From contig NZ_JAOYTH010000002.1 in the NCBI RefSeq assembly GCF_025847205.1, positions 62,001 to 126,000 on the forward strand: a DNA stretch of 64,000 bases. The letters run 5' to 3'. Every line of letters begins with the position of its first letter. Position 1 is the first letter of the stretch. This DNA comes from Pararhizobium sp. YC-54. GTDB lineage: Bacteria; Pseudomonadota; Alphaproteobacteria; Rhizobiales; Rhizobiaceae. This document shows positions 8,904 through 17,288 of the stretch, one piece after another. The position numbers and the translations under genes were made by a program. The notes below the pieces were generated by a model that had not been told where the DNA came from, made no database searches, and was given only the letters and a program-made list of their open reading frames with translations.

Positions 8904-9384
8904 CCATGATGATCGCCGGAATACCCGACTGGCCGTCGCCGCAATTGGCGGTCTCGCCAATTTTGACGAAGCCATGTGCCTCATAGAACGAAAGCGCAGC
9001 CACGTTTTCCGGCTCGACTTCGAGCTGCATGAATTCGGCATCGGGGAAACAGGTTTCCAGTTCGGCGAACATGTCGCGGCCGATGCCCTGGCGCTGGAAT
9101 TTCGGATGCACATAGAGCTGATGCAGGATCGCGCCCTTCTTGAGCGTTTCGGACATGGCGGCATAGCCCATGCCACCAATGTCCTTGCCGTTGTCCGCCA
9201 CCACGAATTCGGCGTTCTTGCGGGCAAGCCTGGCCTTCAGCGCCGGCACCGAATGCCATTTCGCGGTCAGCTCCGCGACCTTGTCGGCGCCATAGAGCGC
9301 ATCATAAGTCGCGTGCCATGTCTCGCTCAAAAGCGCGCTCACCTTGGCGAGATCACGCTCCGACGCGGTGCGGACGAAGAACAC
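8884..9384 (-). CDS. GNAT family N-acetyltransferase
   Basis: 166 residues with the GNAT fold: N-terminal VRTASERDLAKVSALLSE, the acetyl-CoA pyrophosphate loop PKFQRQGIGRDMF (about 107-119), and the C-terminal AALSFYEAHGFVKIGE that closes the cofactor site. The acceptor is unknown; it could be a small molecule, an antibiotic or a protein N-terminus. It starts 4 bases after the gatB stop, so it is probably translated from the gatB transcript, and a terminator overlaps its end. Confidence 0.88.
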   Translation of the reverse strand: MFFVRTASERDLAKVSALLSETWHATYDALYGADKVAELTAKWHSVPALKARLARKNAEFVVADNGKDIGGMGYAAMSETLKKGAILHQLYVHPKFQRQGIGRDMFAELETCFPDAEFMQLEVEPENVAALSFYEAHGFVKIGETANCGDGQSGIPAIIMEKPLQT

Positions 9385-9388
9385 CGGG

Positions 9389-10891
9389 TTATTCCTCGAT
9401 ACCGAGCTTGGCCTTGACCAGCGCCTGCACCGCCTGCGGGTTTGCCTTGCCGCCGGTCGACTTCATCACCTGGCCGACGAACCAGCCGGCCAGCGAAGGC
9501 TTGGCCTGAACCTTGGCAACCTGATCCGGGTTTGCGGCAATGATCTCATCGACGGCCTTTTCGATGGCGCCCGTGTCAGTCACCTGCTTCATGCCGCGGC
9601 TTTCGACCAGCTCGGCCGGGTCGCCGCCCTCTGTCCAGACGATTTCGAACAGGTCCTTGGCGATCTTGCCGGAGATGACTTCCGACTTGATCAGGTCGAG
9701 AATGCCACCGAGCTGGGCAGGCGAAACCGGAGTCTCTTCAATGGCTTTGCCGGCTTTGTTCAAGGCGCCGAGCAGGTCGTTGATCACCCAGTTGGCAGCA
9801 ATCTTGCCGTCGCGGCCAGCGGCCACCGCCTCGAAATAATCGGCAATCGCCTTTTCCGAGACGAGCACCGACGCGTCATAGACCGACAGGCCGAGATCGC
9901 GGACGAAACGCTCCTTCTTGTCGTCGGGCAGTTCCGGCAAGTGCGCCTTCAGATCCTCGATGAAGGCATCGTCGAATTCGAGCGGCAAAAGGTCCGGATC
10001 CGGGAAATAGCGGTAATCATGCGCGTCTTCCTTTGAGCGCATCGAACGGGTCTCGCCCTTGTTCGGATCGAACAGGCGGGTTTCCTGATGGATCGAGCCG
10101 CCGTCTTCGAGAATGGCGATCTGGCGGCGGGCCTCATATTCGATCGCCTGGCCGATGAAGCGGATGGAGTTGACGTTCTTGATTTCGCAACGCGTGCCGA
10201 AATCCTCGCCGGGACGGCGCACGGAAACGTTGACGTCGGCGCGCATCGAGCCCTCGTCCATGTTGCCATCGCAGGTGCCGAGATAGCGCACGATCGAGCG
10301 CAGCTTGGTCATGTAGGCCTTGGCTTCGTCGGAGGAGCGCATGTCCGGCTTGGAGACGATCTCCATCAGGGCGACGCCCGAACGGTTGAGGTCGACATAG
10401 GACAGGGTCGGGTTCTGGTCGTGCATCGACTTGCCGGCATCCTGCTCCAGATGCAGACGCTCGATGCCGATCTCGACATCCTCGAACTGGCCCTGACGGT
10501 CGGGGCCGACCGAAATGACGATCTGGCCTTCGCCGACGATCGGATCCTTGAACTGGGAAATCTGGTAACCCTGCGGCAGGTCGGGATAGAAGTAGTTCTT
10601 GCGGTCGAAGATCGAGCGCTTGTTGATCTGGGCCTTCAGACCAAGACCGGTGCGCACCGCCTGCTTGACGCATTCCTCGTTGATCACGGGCAGCATGCCG
10701 GGCATCGCCGCATCGACCAGCGAGACGTTGGAGTTCGGCGCATTGCCGAAGGTCGTCGAGGCACCCGAAAACAGCTTCGAATTGCTCGTCACCTGGGCAT
10801 GGACTTCCATGCCGACAATGACTTCCCAATCGCCAGTGGCGCCGGGAATATAGCGTTTCGGTTCGGAGATGCGGACGTCGACGATGGTCAT
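9389..10891 (-). CDS. gatB: Asp-tRNA(Asn)/Glu-tRNA(Gln) amidotransferase subunit B
   Basis: Kinase/transamidation subunit of GatCAB, which phosphorylates and amidates mischarged Glu-tRNA(Gln) (and Asp-tRNA(Asn)), the route used by bacteria without GlnRS. 500 residues. Seen: [11 protein letters not shown] at the start of the cradle domain, the conserved [17 protein letters not shown], the metal/ATP region, and a C-terminal helical tail (ending [14 protein letters not shown]) of the YqeY-like tRNA-binding type. The frame is open 84 bases further upstream, but the ATG at 10891 ([11 protein letters not shown]) gives the family length. gatC and gatA are 3 kb away on the same strand, so gatB is split from them. 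Confidence 0.97.
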   Translation of the reverse strand: MTIVDVRISEPKRYIPGATGDWEVIVGMEVHAQVTSNSKLFSGASTTFGNAPNSNVSLVDAAMPGMLPVINEECVKQAVRTGLGLKAQINKRSIFDRKNYFYPDLPQGYQISQFKDPIVGEGQIVISVGPDRQGQFEDVEIGIERLHLEQDAGKSMHDQNPTLSYVDLNRSGVALMEIVSKPDMRSSDEAKAYMTKLRSIVRYLGTCDGNMDEGSMRADVNVSVRRPGEDFGTRCEIKNVNSIRFIGQAIEYEARRQIAILEDGGSIHQETRLFDPNKGETRSMRSKEDAHDYRYFPDPDLLPLEFDDAFIEDLKAHLPELPDDKKERFVRDLGLSVYDASVLVSEKAIADYFEAVAAGRDGKIAANWVINDLLGALNKAGKAIEETPVSPAQLGGILDLIKSEVISGKIAKDLFEIVWTEGGDPAELVESRGMKQVTDTGAIEKAVDEIIAANPDQVAKVQAKPSLAGWFVGQVMKSTGGKANPQAVQALVKAKLGIEE

Positions 10892-11040
10892 GGAATGCTC
10901 TTCTGTAAGCTCGAATTCGTGTGTCTCTGGGTAGAACAATTGGCTATGGCGTGCAAGGCTTGTCGCATCCGCCACGGCGTATTGATGCCCGATATCCGGG
11001 CGTTTGCGATCTGTTCAATTTTTTCCGGCACTCTGTCTGC

Positions 11041-11349
11041 ATGACCCTCTGTCTGTCGCTTACAGTTCTGTTGCTTGTCCTGAACATCACGACGTACTGC
11101 CTCTTCTGGTGGGACAAGGCGGCTGCGCGCGAGGGAACCCGGCGCATCGCCGAAACCAAGCTTTTGAGCCTTGCCTTCTTCGGCGGCAGTCTCGGCGCCT
11201 TCGCTGCCCAGCGGCTGTTGCGGCACAAGACCCGCAAGGAGCCGTTCCGCACCCGGCTGACGGCGATCCTCGTGTTGCACGCCGCCATTGTTTCCATCGG
11301 ACTTCTGGTATTGCCATGGGTGCTTGCCGGCTACGTTTTTCATTCCTGA
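11041..11349 (+). CDS. DUF1294 small membrane protein
   Basis: 102 residues of the DUF1294 family: a membrane segment at the N-terminus (LTVLLLVLNITTYCLFWW), then the family signature DKAAAREGTRRIAETKLLSLAFFGGSLGA and RLLRHKTRKEPFRTRL, then a second membrane stretch (AILVLHAAIVSIGLLVLPWVLA). The function is unknown. In some bacteria the domain is fused to a cold-shock domain, but not here. The ATG at 11041 is preferred because the frame upstream has no family similarity. It diverges from gatB. Confidence 0.85.
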   Translation: MTLCLSLTVLLLVLNITTYCLFWWDKAAAREGTRRIAETKLLSLAFFGGSLGAFAAQRLLRHKTRKEPFRTRLTAILVLHAAIVSIGLLVLPWVLAGYVFHS

Positions 11350-11604
11350 CGCACGGCGCGTCATCGGCGGATTTCTGAAACCCGCCGCCGTATGCAGCAG
11401 CGCATTCTTGACGGGGCAGCTTTTCTTCGCTTACAAGCGGCCGTCCTATGGAGTTTTGATGTTCTCGATATCTGAGATTGCCTGAAGGCCCTGCCTGCAA
11501 ACACCTTTTGCGGGCATGGGCCGGAAAACGAAGCCCTGACGTTCGACTGAACGCCAGACCCGTTTTCATGCGTTCAACCGAACGCTTTTCGGATCTCATC
11601 ATCA

Positions 11605-11862
11605 ATGGACATTTCACGCGAAGAACAGCGTATTCTACATCTTTTGGCCCAAGGCGGCCGCATCGAAATCCTCCGCACTGACGGCAAGACCATCGACAGC
11701 GCCCGATGCTTCACCCGCGATGGCTGGCTCTATCCCGGATTCGGTCTGGATATGTTTCGCAAACTGAAGCGGAAGAAAGCGATTTCTTCATCGGGCGGCA
11801 AACCGTACCGGATCACCCAACGCGGCCTCGTTCTCGTGCGCGCGCAGTTGAACAACCGCTGA
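11605..11862 (+). CDS. yjhX: UPF0386 (YjhX/TopAI-like) small protein
   Basis: 85 residues that match the UPF0386 family as I recall it: MDISREEQRILHLLAQGGRI, RCFTRDGWL, FRKLKRKKAISSSGGKPYRI and the ending VRAQLNNR. It looks like a short winged-helix protein. E. coli YjhX was reported as TopAI, a toxin that binds and inhibits DNA topoisomerase I, with the GNAT-like YjhQ as antitoxin. Here a GNAT gene lies just downstream, but on the opposite strand and separated by a terminator; topA is 12 kb away. Whether this copy is toxic is unknown. The 255 bases upstream hold no gene I can support. Confidence 0.85.
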   Translation: MDISREEQRILHLLAQGGRIEILRTDGKTIDSARCFTRDGWLYPGFGLDMFRKLKRKKAISSSGGKPYRITQRGLVLVRAQLNNR

Positions 11863-11868
11863 CAAGGC

Positions 11869-11907
11869 AAAACCGGTGAGACCGAATGAACGGTCTCACC
11901 GGTTTTT
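11869..11907 (+). terminator. Terminator between yjhX and the convergent GNAT gene
   Basis: A 16-bp stem (AAAACCGGTGAGACCG / CGGTCTCACCGGTTTT) with a 6-base loop and a T run on the plus strand. On the minus strand four T follow the stem, so it may work in both directions. Confidence 0.85.
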
Positions 11908-11938
11908 CACATCGTCATTTCAGCCTTACGGCCGCAGC

Positions 11939-12448
11939 TCAGAACCATTGGTGATCCTGATGAACAACAGGTTCTCCCAGCATTTTCGTCATACCGACCG
12001 ATTCGACGTCGCGATCGAGCTTCGGCGCATAGGCCGTCGACAGCGAACTGATCGCATATCCGTGCTTGCGGAAAAAACCGATGGCCTGGGCATTCTGCGC
12101 GTGCGTCCTGATCGTGGCAGCCTCGAACCCGTCGCCCAGGATCCTGCGTTCCAGATCGGCAAGCAGGGATGAGCCAAGACCGCTTCGCTGCATCGCCGGT
12201 TCTATCCAGAGATCAGAGATCGAGCCGTCATTGTCTTCGCGTGCGGCCCAGCCGGCAACGATGCCGCTGTTTTCGATGACGCTCACCGAAAACCAGTTCG
12301 AACGCAGAAATGACAGAAAGGACAGTTCGGCGATGCGGCGCATCGCCTGCGCATCGGCAACGCCGGAGACGGCCTTCTCCCAGGCATCGAGCCCGATCGC
12401 CGCAAGGGCTGGAGTTTCATCTTCGCGCGCGAGGCGGACGATTGTCAT
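11939..12448 (-). CDS. GNAT family N-acetyltransferase
   Basis: 169 residues. The GNAT signature is clear: N-terminal TIVRLAREDETPALAAIGLDAW, WIEPAMQRSGLGSSLLADLER (about 91-111) with the Q-R-x-G-x-G acetyl-CoA loop, and AQAIGFFRKHGYAISSLSTAY in motif B. The substrate is unknown. The gene converges on the YjhX-like gene, sharing the terminator between them. In E. coli the YjhX partner YjhQ is also of GNAT type, but there the two genes are co-directional, so equating this gene with YjhQ is only a guess. It is 65 bases downstream of gatA on the same strand. Confidence 0.85.
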   Translation of the reverse strand: MTIVRLAREDETPALAAIGLDAWEKAVSGVADAQAMRRIAELSFLSFLRSNWFSVSVIENSGIVAGWAAREDNDGSISDLWIEPAMQRSGLGSSLLADLERRILGDGFEAATIRTHAQNAQAIGFFRKHGYAISSLSTAYAPKLDRDVESVGMTKMLGEPVVHQDHQWF

Positions 12449-12513
12449 GCGGCGGATCCCTTCCGCCGCAGTTAAGCATCAGCGCTGCGGTTTGGCCAGC
12501 AGCGCCGAGGGGC

Positions 12514-13995
12514 TTACCACCACTTTGCAGGCTGGAATTTTCCGGCGGCCTGCTCGATGACATGCGCCGTCTTGAACAGGGTCTCTTCCTCGAACGGCTT
12601 GCCGATCAGCTGCAGACCGAGCGGCAGGCCCTTGTGGTCGAGGCCGGCGGGAACGGCGATGCCGGGGAGACCGGCCATGTTGACCGTGACCGTGAAGATG
12701 TCGTTCAGGTACATCTTGACCGGATCCGACGCTAGGTCCTCGTCGGCAATACCAAAGGCGGAGGATGGGGTGGCAGGCGTCAGGATCGCATCGACACCGG
12801 CGTGGAAGGCCAGCTCGAAGTCGCGCTTGATCAGCGTGCGGACCTTCTGGGCCTGCAGGTAATAGGCGTCGTAATAGCCGGCCGACAGCACATAGGTACC
12901 GATCATGATGCGGCGCTTGACCTCGGTACCGAAACCGGCAGCGCGGGTCTTTTCGTACATGTCGGCAATGTCCTTGCCGTCGACGCGCAGGCCGTAGCGG
13001 ACACCGTCATAGCGGGCAAGGTTGGACGAGGCTTCGGCTGGCGCGACGATGTAATAGGCCGGCAGCGCATACTTGGTGTGCGGCAGGCTGATATCGACGA
13101 TCTCGGCGCCGGCGTCCTTCAGCCAGGCAATGCCCTGCTGCCACAGGGTTTCGATTTCGCCCGGCATGCCATCGACGCGATATTCCTTCGGAATGCCGAT
13201 CTTCATGCCCCTCAACGACTGGCCGAGCGAGGCTTCGTAGTCCGGCACCGGCAGATCGACCGACGTCGTGTCCTTGGCATCGACGCTGGCCATCGACTTG
13301 AGCAGGATTGCGGCATCGCGCACGTCACGAGCGATTGGGCCGGCCTGGTCGAGCGAGGATGCGAAGGCGACGATGCCCCAGCGCGAGCAGCGGCCATAGG
13401 TCGGCTTGATGCCGACGGTGCCGGTGAAGGCGGCCGGCTGGCGGATCGAGCCGCCGGTGTCGGTCGCGGTGGCGCCGGCGCACAGGAATGCGGCAACGGC
13501 TGCGGCCGAACCGCCCGACGAGCCGCCCGGAACCAGATCGAGGTTCGAACCGTTGGCGCGCCAGGGGTTTTTCACCGGGCCGTAATAGGAGCTTTCGTTC
13601 GACGAGCCCATGGCGAACTCGTCCATGTTGAGCTTGCCGAGCATGACGGCGCCGTCGTTCCAGAGGTTCTGCGTGACGGTCGATTCGTACTTCGGTTTGA
13701 AGCCGTCGAGAATGTGGCTGCAGGCCTGGGTGTGGACACCTTCGGTGCCGAACAGGTCCTTGATGCCGAGCGGAATGCCCTCGAGCGCACCGGCCTTGCC
13801 GGCAGCGATGCGGGCATCCGAGGCCTTTGCCATGTCGCGCGCCTTGTCCGGCGTGGTGACGACATAGGCATTCAGCGCGCCATTGGCAGCGTCGATCGCG
13901 CCGATATAGGCTTCCGTCAGTTCGACAGCGGAGATTTCCTTGGAGCTCAGCTTCGCGCGCGCTTCAGCAATGGTCAGGCGGGTCAGGTCGGTCAT
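12514..13995 (-). CDS. gatA: Asp-tRNA(Asn)/Glu-tRNA(Gln) amidotransferase subunit A
   Basis: The glutaminase subunit of GatCAB, releasing ammonia from glutamine. 493 residues with the amidase-signature catalytic triad: Lys79 (GIPLGIKD), the cis-Ser at 159 ([11 protein letters not shown]) and the nucleophile Ser183 ([10 protein letters not shown]). Downstream, [15 protein letters not shown] and [15 protein letters not shown] are the usual GatA blocks. It follows gatC by 48 bases and is expected to be co-transcribed with it. Confidence 0.97.
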   Translation of the reverse strand: MTDLTRLTIAEARAKLSSKEISAVELTEAYIGAIDAANGALNAYVVTTPDKARDMAKASDARIAAGKAGALEGIPLGIKDLFGTEGVHTQACSHILDGFKPKYESTVTQNLWNDGAVMLGKLNMDEFAMGSSNESSYYGPVKNPWRANGSNLDLVPGGSSGGSAAAVAAFLCAGATATDTGGSIRQPAAFTGTVGIKPTYGRCSRWGIVAFASSLDQAGPIARDVRDAAILLKSMASVDAKDTTSVDLPVPDYEASLGQSLRGMKIGIPKEYRVDGMPGEIETLWQQGIAWLKDAGAEIVDISLPHTKYALPAYYIVAPAEASSNLARYDGVRYGLRVDGKDIADMYEKTRAAGFGTEVKRRIMIGTYVLSAGYYDAYYLQAQKVRTLIKRDFELAFHAGVDAILTPATPSSAFGIADEDLASDPVKMYLNDIFTVTVNMAGLPGIAVPAGLDHKGLPLGLQLIGKPFEEETLFKTAHVIEQAAGKFQPAKWW

Positions 13996-14043
13996 GGCAG
14001 GCTTTCAAAATCGGGTTCGGGCGGACGGCGGTGTCGGCAGGGC

Positions 14044-14331
14044 TTATTCGACAACCTTAGGCACGAGGAAGAAATTGCGATCCTCGTTCGGGGCGTTGGC
14101 GACGATATCGTCGGCCTTGTTGCCATCGGTCACCACATCGACGCGCTTCTTCATTGCCATCGGGGTCACGGATGTCATCGGCTCGACGCCATCGACATTG
14201 ACTTCGGAAAGCTGCTCGACGAAGCCGAGGATGCCGTTCAGTTCGCCGGTCATGCGCTGAGCGTCCTCTTCGGTGACGGCAATGCGGGCAAGATGCGCGA
14301 CGCGCTTCACGGTGGCGAGGTCAACTGACAT
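14044..14331 (-). CDS. gatC: Asp-tRNA(Asn)/Glu-tRNA(Gln) amidotransferase subunit C
   Basis: Small subunit that wraps around GatA and stabilises GatCAB. 95 residues: [41 protein letters not shown] and the C-terminal [17 protein letters not shown] are all standard. The ATG at 14331 has GGAG 8 bases upstream; the open frame extends 60 bases further without support. It is the first gene of gatC-gatA, behind a plausible promoter. Confidence 0.96.
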   Translation of the reverse strand: MSVDLATVKRVAHLARIAVTEEDAQRMTGELNGILGFVEQLSEVNVDGVEPMTSVTPMAMKKRVDVVTDGNKADDIVANAPNEDRNFFLVPKVVE

Positions 14332-14362
14332 GGATATTCTCCGAGTACGAAATTTCCTACCC

Positions 14363-14391
14363 GCTATAATGACCAAGCCCGAGGCACGCAA
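14363..14391 (-). promoter_or_regulatory. Candidate promoter of gatC-gatA
   Basis: Read on the minus strand: -35 TTGCGT (14391-14386), 17-base spacer, -10 TATAGC (14368-14363). A start near 14356 would give a 25-base leader before the gatC ATG. The call rests on motif match only. Confidence 0.4.
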
Positions 14392-14414
14392 CGGGGGAAT
14401 GCCGCGTTGCGTGC
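14384..14414 (-). terminator. Hairpin after the UPF0173 hydrolase gene
   Basis: A perfect 10-bp inverted repeat (GCACGCAACG / CGTTGCGTGC) with an 11-base loop, 22 bases past the hydrolase stop. No T run follows on the minus strand, so it may be a transcript-stabilising or pausing hairpin rather than a true terminator. It overlaps the -35 of the gatC promoter candidate. Confidence 0.4.
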
Positions 14415-14435
14415 GTCTTTGAGCATTTGCGCCTG

Positions 14436-15140
14436 TTAGAAAGCCACGCTGCCGCCGACCGCGGGCGCTTCCACCTTCGTTGCGGCACCCTCCATGCCGG
14501 CGATGAACAGTTCCGGCGTCTGGTCGATGATGCCGAACGTGCCGTAATGGCAGGGCATCACGGTTGCGAATTTGAAGAAGCGCTGGCAGGCCAGTGCCGC
14601 AACGGCACCGCCCATGGTGAACCGGTCGCCGATCGGCACGAGACCAATTTCCGGCTGATGCAGTTCATGGATCAGCGCCATGTCGGAGAAGATATCGGTA
14701 TCGCCCATATGATAGAGCGTCGGCTCGTCCTCGAAATGCAGCACAAGACCGTTGGCACTGCCGAGCGAATGCGACACCCCGTCCTCTGTCAGCTGCGCCG
14801 AGGAATGGAGCGCATTGACGAAGGTGGTGGAAAAACCGTCGAGATGGATCGTACCGCCGGTATTGCCCATTTCGATCGCCTGAACACCCTTGTATCCGAG
14901 CCACGCTGCCAGGTCGGCATTGGCAACGACGGTCGCGCCGGTTTCCTTGGCGAGCGCAATCGTATCGCCGACATGGTCGCCATGGCCGTGGGTCAGAAGA
15001 ATATGGGTCAGCCCGGCGGCCGCATCCTTGCGGAAGGATTGGTCAAAGGATGGATTGCCGGTGAAGAACGGATCGATGAGGATTTTCGACCTGGCGGTTT
15101 CCAGATGGAAAGCGGAATGTCCGAGCCACTTGATCTTCAT
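14436..15140 (-). CDS. UPF0173 metal-dependent hydrolase (metallo-beta-lactamase fold)
   Basis: 234 residues. The metal-binding motif HGHGDH (His51, His53, Asp55, His56) and later GDTD and MPCHYGTF supply the remaining ligands of a two-metal site. The N-terminal [13 protein letters not shown] and [10 protein letters not shown] are typical of UPF0173 (YtkL-like) proteins. The substrate is not known. It is monocistronic, divergent from ruvX, with a hairpin after its stop. Confidence 0.92.
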   Translation of the reverse strand: MKIKWLGHSAFHLETARSKILIDPFFTGNPSFDQSFRKDAAAGLTHILLTHGHGDHVGDTIALAKETGATVVANADLAAWLGYKGVQAIEMGNTGGTIHLDGFSTTFVNALHSSAQLTEDGVSHSLGSANGLVLHFEDEPTLYHMGDTDIFSDMALIHELHQPEIGLVPIGDRFTMGGAVAALACQRFFKFATVMPCHYGTFGIIDQTPELFIAGMEGAATKVEAPAVGGSVAF

Positions 15141-15249
15141 GAAAATACTCCTTGATTGACAGTGGGAATTTGGCAGCGGGGATGATTTGGCAGCAGGATA
15201 GGGATATGGATCACCCGAGTATTCCTAAAAGACCGAATCGGCAAATCAC

Positions 15250-15744
15250 ATGGCTGTTCTCAGCATCGACGAACTCGCATCCACCCTCTTGCCGAGCCAG
15301 GCCATCGCAGGCCTTGATCTCGGCACCAAGACGATCGGCATTTCGGTGTCCGATCTCGGCCGCCGGTTTGCCACGCCGCGCGAGGTGATCAAGCGGGTCA
15401 AATTCGGCATCGATGCGCAGGCGCTGCTTGCCGTGGCCGAGAAGGAAAAGATCGCCGCCTTCATCATCGGTCTGCCGATCAATATGGACGGCTCGGCTGG
15501 TCCGCGCGCCCAGGCAACCCGGGCTTTCGTGCACAACATGGCGCAGAAGACGGACCTGCCGTTCGTCTACTGGGACGAACGGTTATCGACCGTTGCGGCC
15601 GAACGGGTGCTGATCGAGATGGATGTTTCGAGGAAGAAGCGGGCCGAGCGGATCGATTCGGCGGCCGCGTCCTTCATTCTTCAGGGCGCGCTGGACAGGC
15701 TGGCATCCCTGGCGAAGGATGCGGCACCGGGCTCGTCCAACTGA
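15250..15744 (+). CDS. ruvX: Putative Holliday junction resolvase RuvX/YqgF
   Basis: RNase H-fold nuclease of the YqgF family, implicated in 16S rRNA 5'-end processing as well as proposed Holliday-junction resolution. 164 residues: [15 protein letters not shown] carries the first catalytic Asp, [16 protein letters not shown] and [11 protein letters not shown] carry the second acidic region, and [16 protein letters not shown] holds the last Asp. The 3' end overlaps a convergent gene by 64 bases. Confidence 0.94.
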   Translation: MAVLSIDELASTLLPSQAIAGLDLGTKTIGISVSDLGRRFATPREVIKRVKFGIDAQALLAVAEKEKIAAFIIGLPINMDGSAGPRAQATRAFVHNMAQKTDLPFVYWDERLSTVAAERVLIEMDVSRKKRAERIDSAAASFILQGALDRLASLAKDAAPGSSN

Positions 15745-16025
15745 ACGGACGGAAAACGCCTGTTGTACCACGCATGGATTTCGCGCCGCTTGCGGAACGC
15801 GATGATCGCAAACACCACCAGGCTGTCGAAGGCGATGGCACGGGCGACCAGTGGCGGGATGGTTTGCGGCGGCATGCCAAGGACGTGACCGTAGACGTTG
15901 AAGACCAGATCGTGCGCCTGACGCGTCAGCATGAAGATGCCGAAGCTCATGTCGTAGTAGGAAAGGCCATACCAGCCGGTCAACAGGATGACCGGGCACG
16001 CCCAGAGGATCAGGAACCACTTCAT
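15681..16025 (-). CDS. Small membrane protein, probably DUF6105 family
   Basis: 114 residues with two hydrophobic segments ([20 protein letters not shown] at 4-23 and [17 protein letters not shown] at about 61-77) separated by a loop with the motif [22 protein letters not shown] and [13 protein letters not shown] recall this pattern as the rhizobial DUF6105 family, of unknown function. The ATG overlaps the stop of a 51-codon gene upstream by 4 bases (ATGA), so the two are probably translationally coupled. Its last 64 bases are antisense to the end of ruvX. Confidence 0.75.
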   Translation of the reverse strand: MKWFLILWACPVILLTGWYGLSYYDMSFGIFMLTRQAHDLVFNVYGHVLGMPPQTIPPLVARAIAFDSLVVFAIIAFRKRREIHAWYNRRFPSVQLDEPGAASFARDASLSSAP

Positions 16026-16177
16026 GCCGTTCTCCCCTCAACCAATGCCACGTGCTTGACCTGTGCCGACGCCCAATCCAGCGCGAGCAAGCTCACAAGG
16101 ATGACAGCCGGGACCGTCAGATCGACCGCAAGGCTCGTAAAAAACATCGTCATGATGATGACCAAGCCAGTTCTCAC
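16022..16177 (-). CDS. Small membrane protein, GTG start (51 aa)
   Basis: A gene below the usual size cut-off. It starts with GTG, with GGAG 8 bases upstream, and encodes about 51 residues. The first two thirds are hydrophobic (GLVIIMTMFFTSLAVDLTVP, then AVILVSLLALDWASA), enough for one long or two short membrane segments, followed by the polar tail [13 protein letters not shown]. Its stop overlaps the ATG of the next gene (ATGA), which supports translation. An internal ATG at codon 9 is an alternative start. Function unknown. Confidence 0.6.
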   Translation of the reverse strand: MRTGLVIIMTMFFTSLAVDLTVPAVILVSLLALDWASAQVKHVALVEGRTA

Positions 16178-16352
16178 CGAACGTGCTCCATTCCGCAAAA
16201 CGTTAAAATTCTATTCACGCACACTCTCGTCCGTTAACCCTGACGGCGCAACGTAAACCATTTGTTAGGGTTAATTTCCGGGCGGCGCGGTTGCTGTGCT
16301 GTGGACAAGGGTCTATCGATGGGCTCCTCCCCTCGTTCAGGCCTTCCTTCCC

Positions 16353-17288
16353 ATGACGATCATCTTTGAAAGCATCCTGCCGATCTTCCTGCTCGTGTCG
16401 CTCGGCGTCTGGCTGAAGCGTTCGCCGCTGGTCGACAACACGCTGTGGGAAGGACTGGAGCAGCTCGGTTACTACATCCTGTTCCCTGCCCTGTTGTTCT
16501 CGACGCTGGCGACGGCCGATTTCGCCGGCATGAAGACGGATGCGACGGCACTGGCGACGATCGGCAGCATCACCCTGATGTCGGCAGCGCTGCTGTTGCT
16601 CTGGCCGCTGCTGCGGGCCCGCCATGTGTCGTCCGCCGCCTTCACATCGATCTTCCAGACGGCAACGCGCTGGAACGGTTTCATGGCTTTGGCCATCGCC
16701 CAAAAACTCTACGGGCCGCTCGGCCTCAGCCTGACGGCGCTGGTGATGACACTGGTGATTATCCCGATCAATCTCTACAATATCGGCGTGCTGATCGGCT
16801 TCAACGGCGGACCGAAGGGGTTGCGGTTCTTCGTTTTCAAGATCGCCACCAATCCGCTGATCGTCGCCTCGGTGCTGGGTATTCTGCTGAATTTCTTCCA
16901 GCTGCCGGTCTATGCACCGGTTCTGACCGCCGTCGAGATGCTGGCCAGTGCCTCGCTCAGCCTAGGGCTGGTGATGGTCGGGGCTGGGCTGAAGGTCGCC
17001 GACGCGCTTCGGCCGAGCATGGCCGCGCTTCTCGCTGTTTTTCTGAAGCTGATCATGATGCCGGTCTTCATGGTCGGCACCGCCACCCTGCTCGGTATCC
17101 GCGGTGATGCGCTGCTGGTGATCGCGCTCGGCGCCAGCGTACCGACTGCGATGAACGGTTATCTGCTTGCAAAGCAGATGGGTGGCGACGCGCCGCTCTA
17201 TGCCGCAGTCGCCACCGTCCAGACGGTCGTCTCGTTCTTTACCATTCCGCTGGTATTGACCGTGACCGGCTATATAGCCGCTGGGTAA
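16353..17288 (+). CDS. AEC-family (auxin efflux carrier-type) transporter
   Basis: 311 residues, about ten membrane segments in two halves of five, as expected for AEC/malonate-permease type carriers: IFESILPIFLLVSLGVWLKR at the start, QTATRWNGFMALAIA in the first half (the family's fuzzy N-R-W motif), FKIATNPLIVASVLGILLN and ASLSLGLVMVGAGLK in the second. The substrate, likely an organic acid or amino acid, cannot be read. The ATG at 16353 removes a poorly coded 19-residue extension. The last 19 bases overlap the convergent AidB-like gene. Confidence 0.88.
   Translation: MTIIFESILPIFLLVSLGVWLKRSPLVDNTLWEGLEQLGYYILFPALLFSTLATADFAGMKTDATALATIGSITLMSAALLLLWPLLRARHVSSAAFTSIFQTATRWNGFMALAIAQKLYGPLGLSLTALVMTLVIIPINLYNIGVLIGFNGGPKGLRFFVFKIATNPLIVASVLGILLNFFQLPVYAPVLTAVEMLASASLSLGLVMVGAGLKVADALRPSMAALLAVFLKLIMMPVFMVGTATLLGIRGDALLVIALGASVPTAMNGYLLAKQMGGDAPLYAAVATVQTVVSFFTIPLVLTVTGYIAAG

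Noticed and set aside
11478..11681. 67-codon frame starting MPEGPACKHL upstream of yjhX
   Set aside because: Overlaps the start of the recognisable YjhX-like gene in another frame and has no ribosome binding site.
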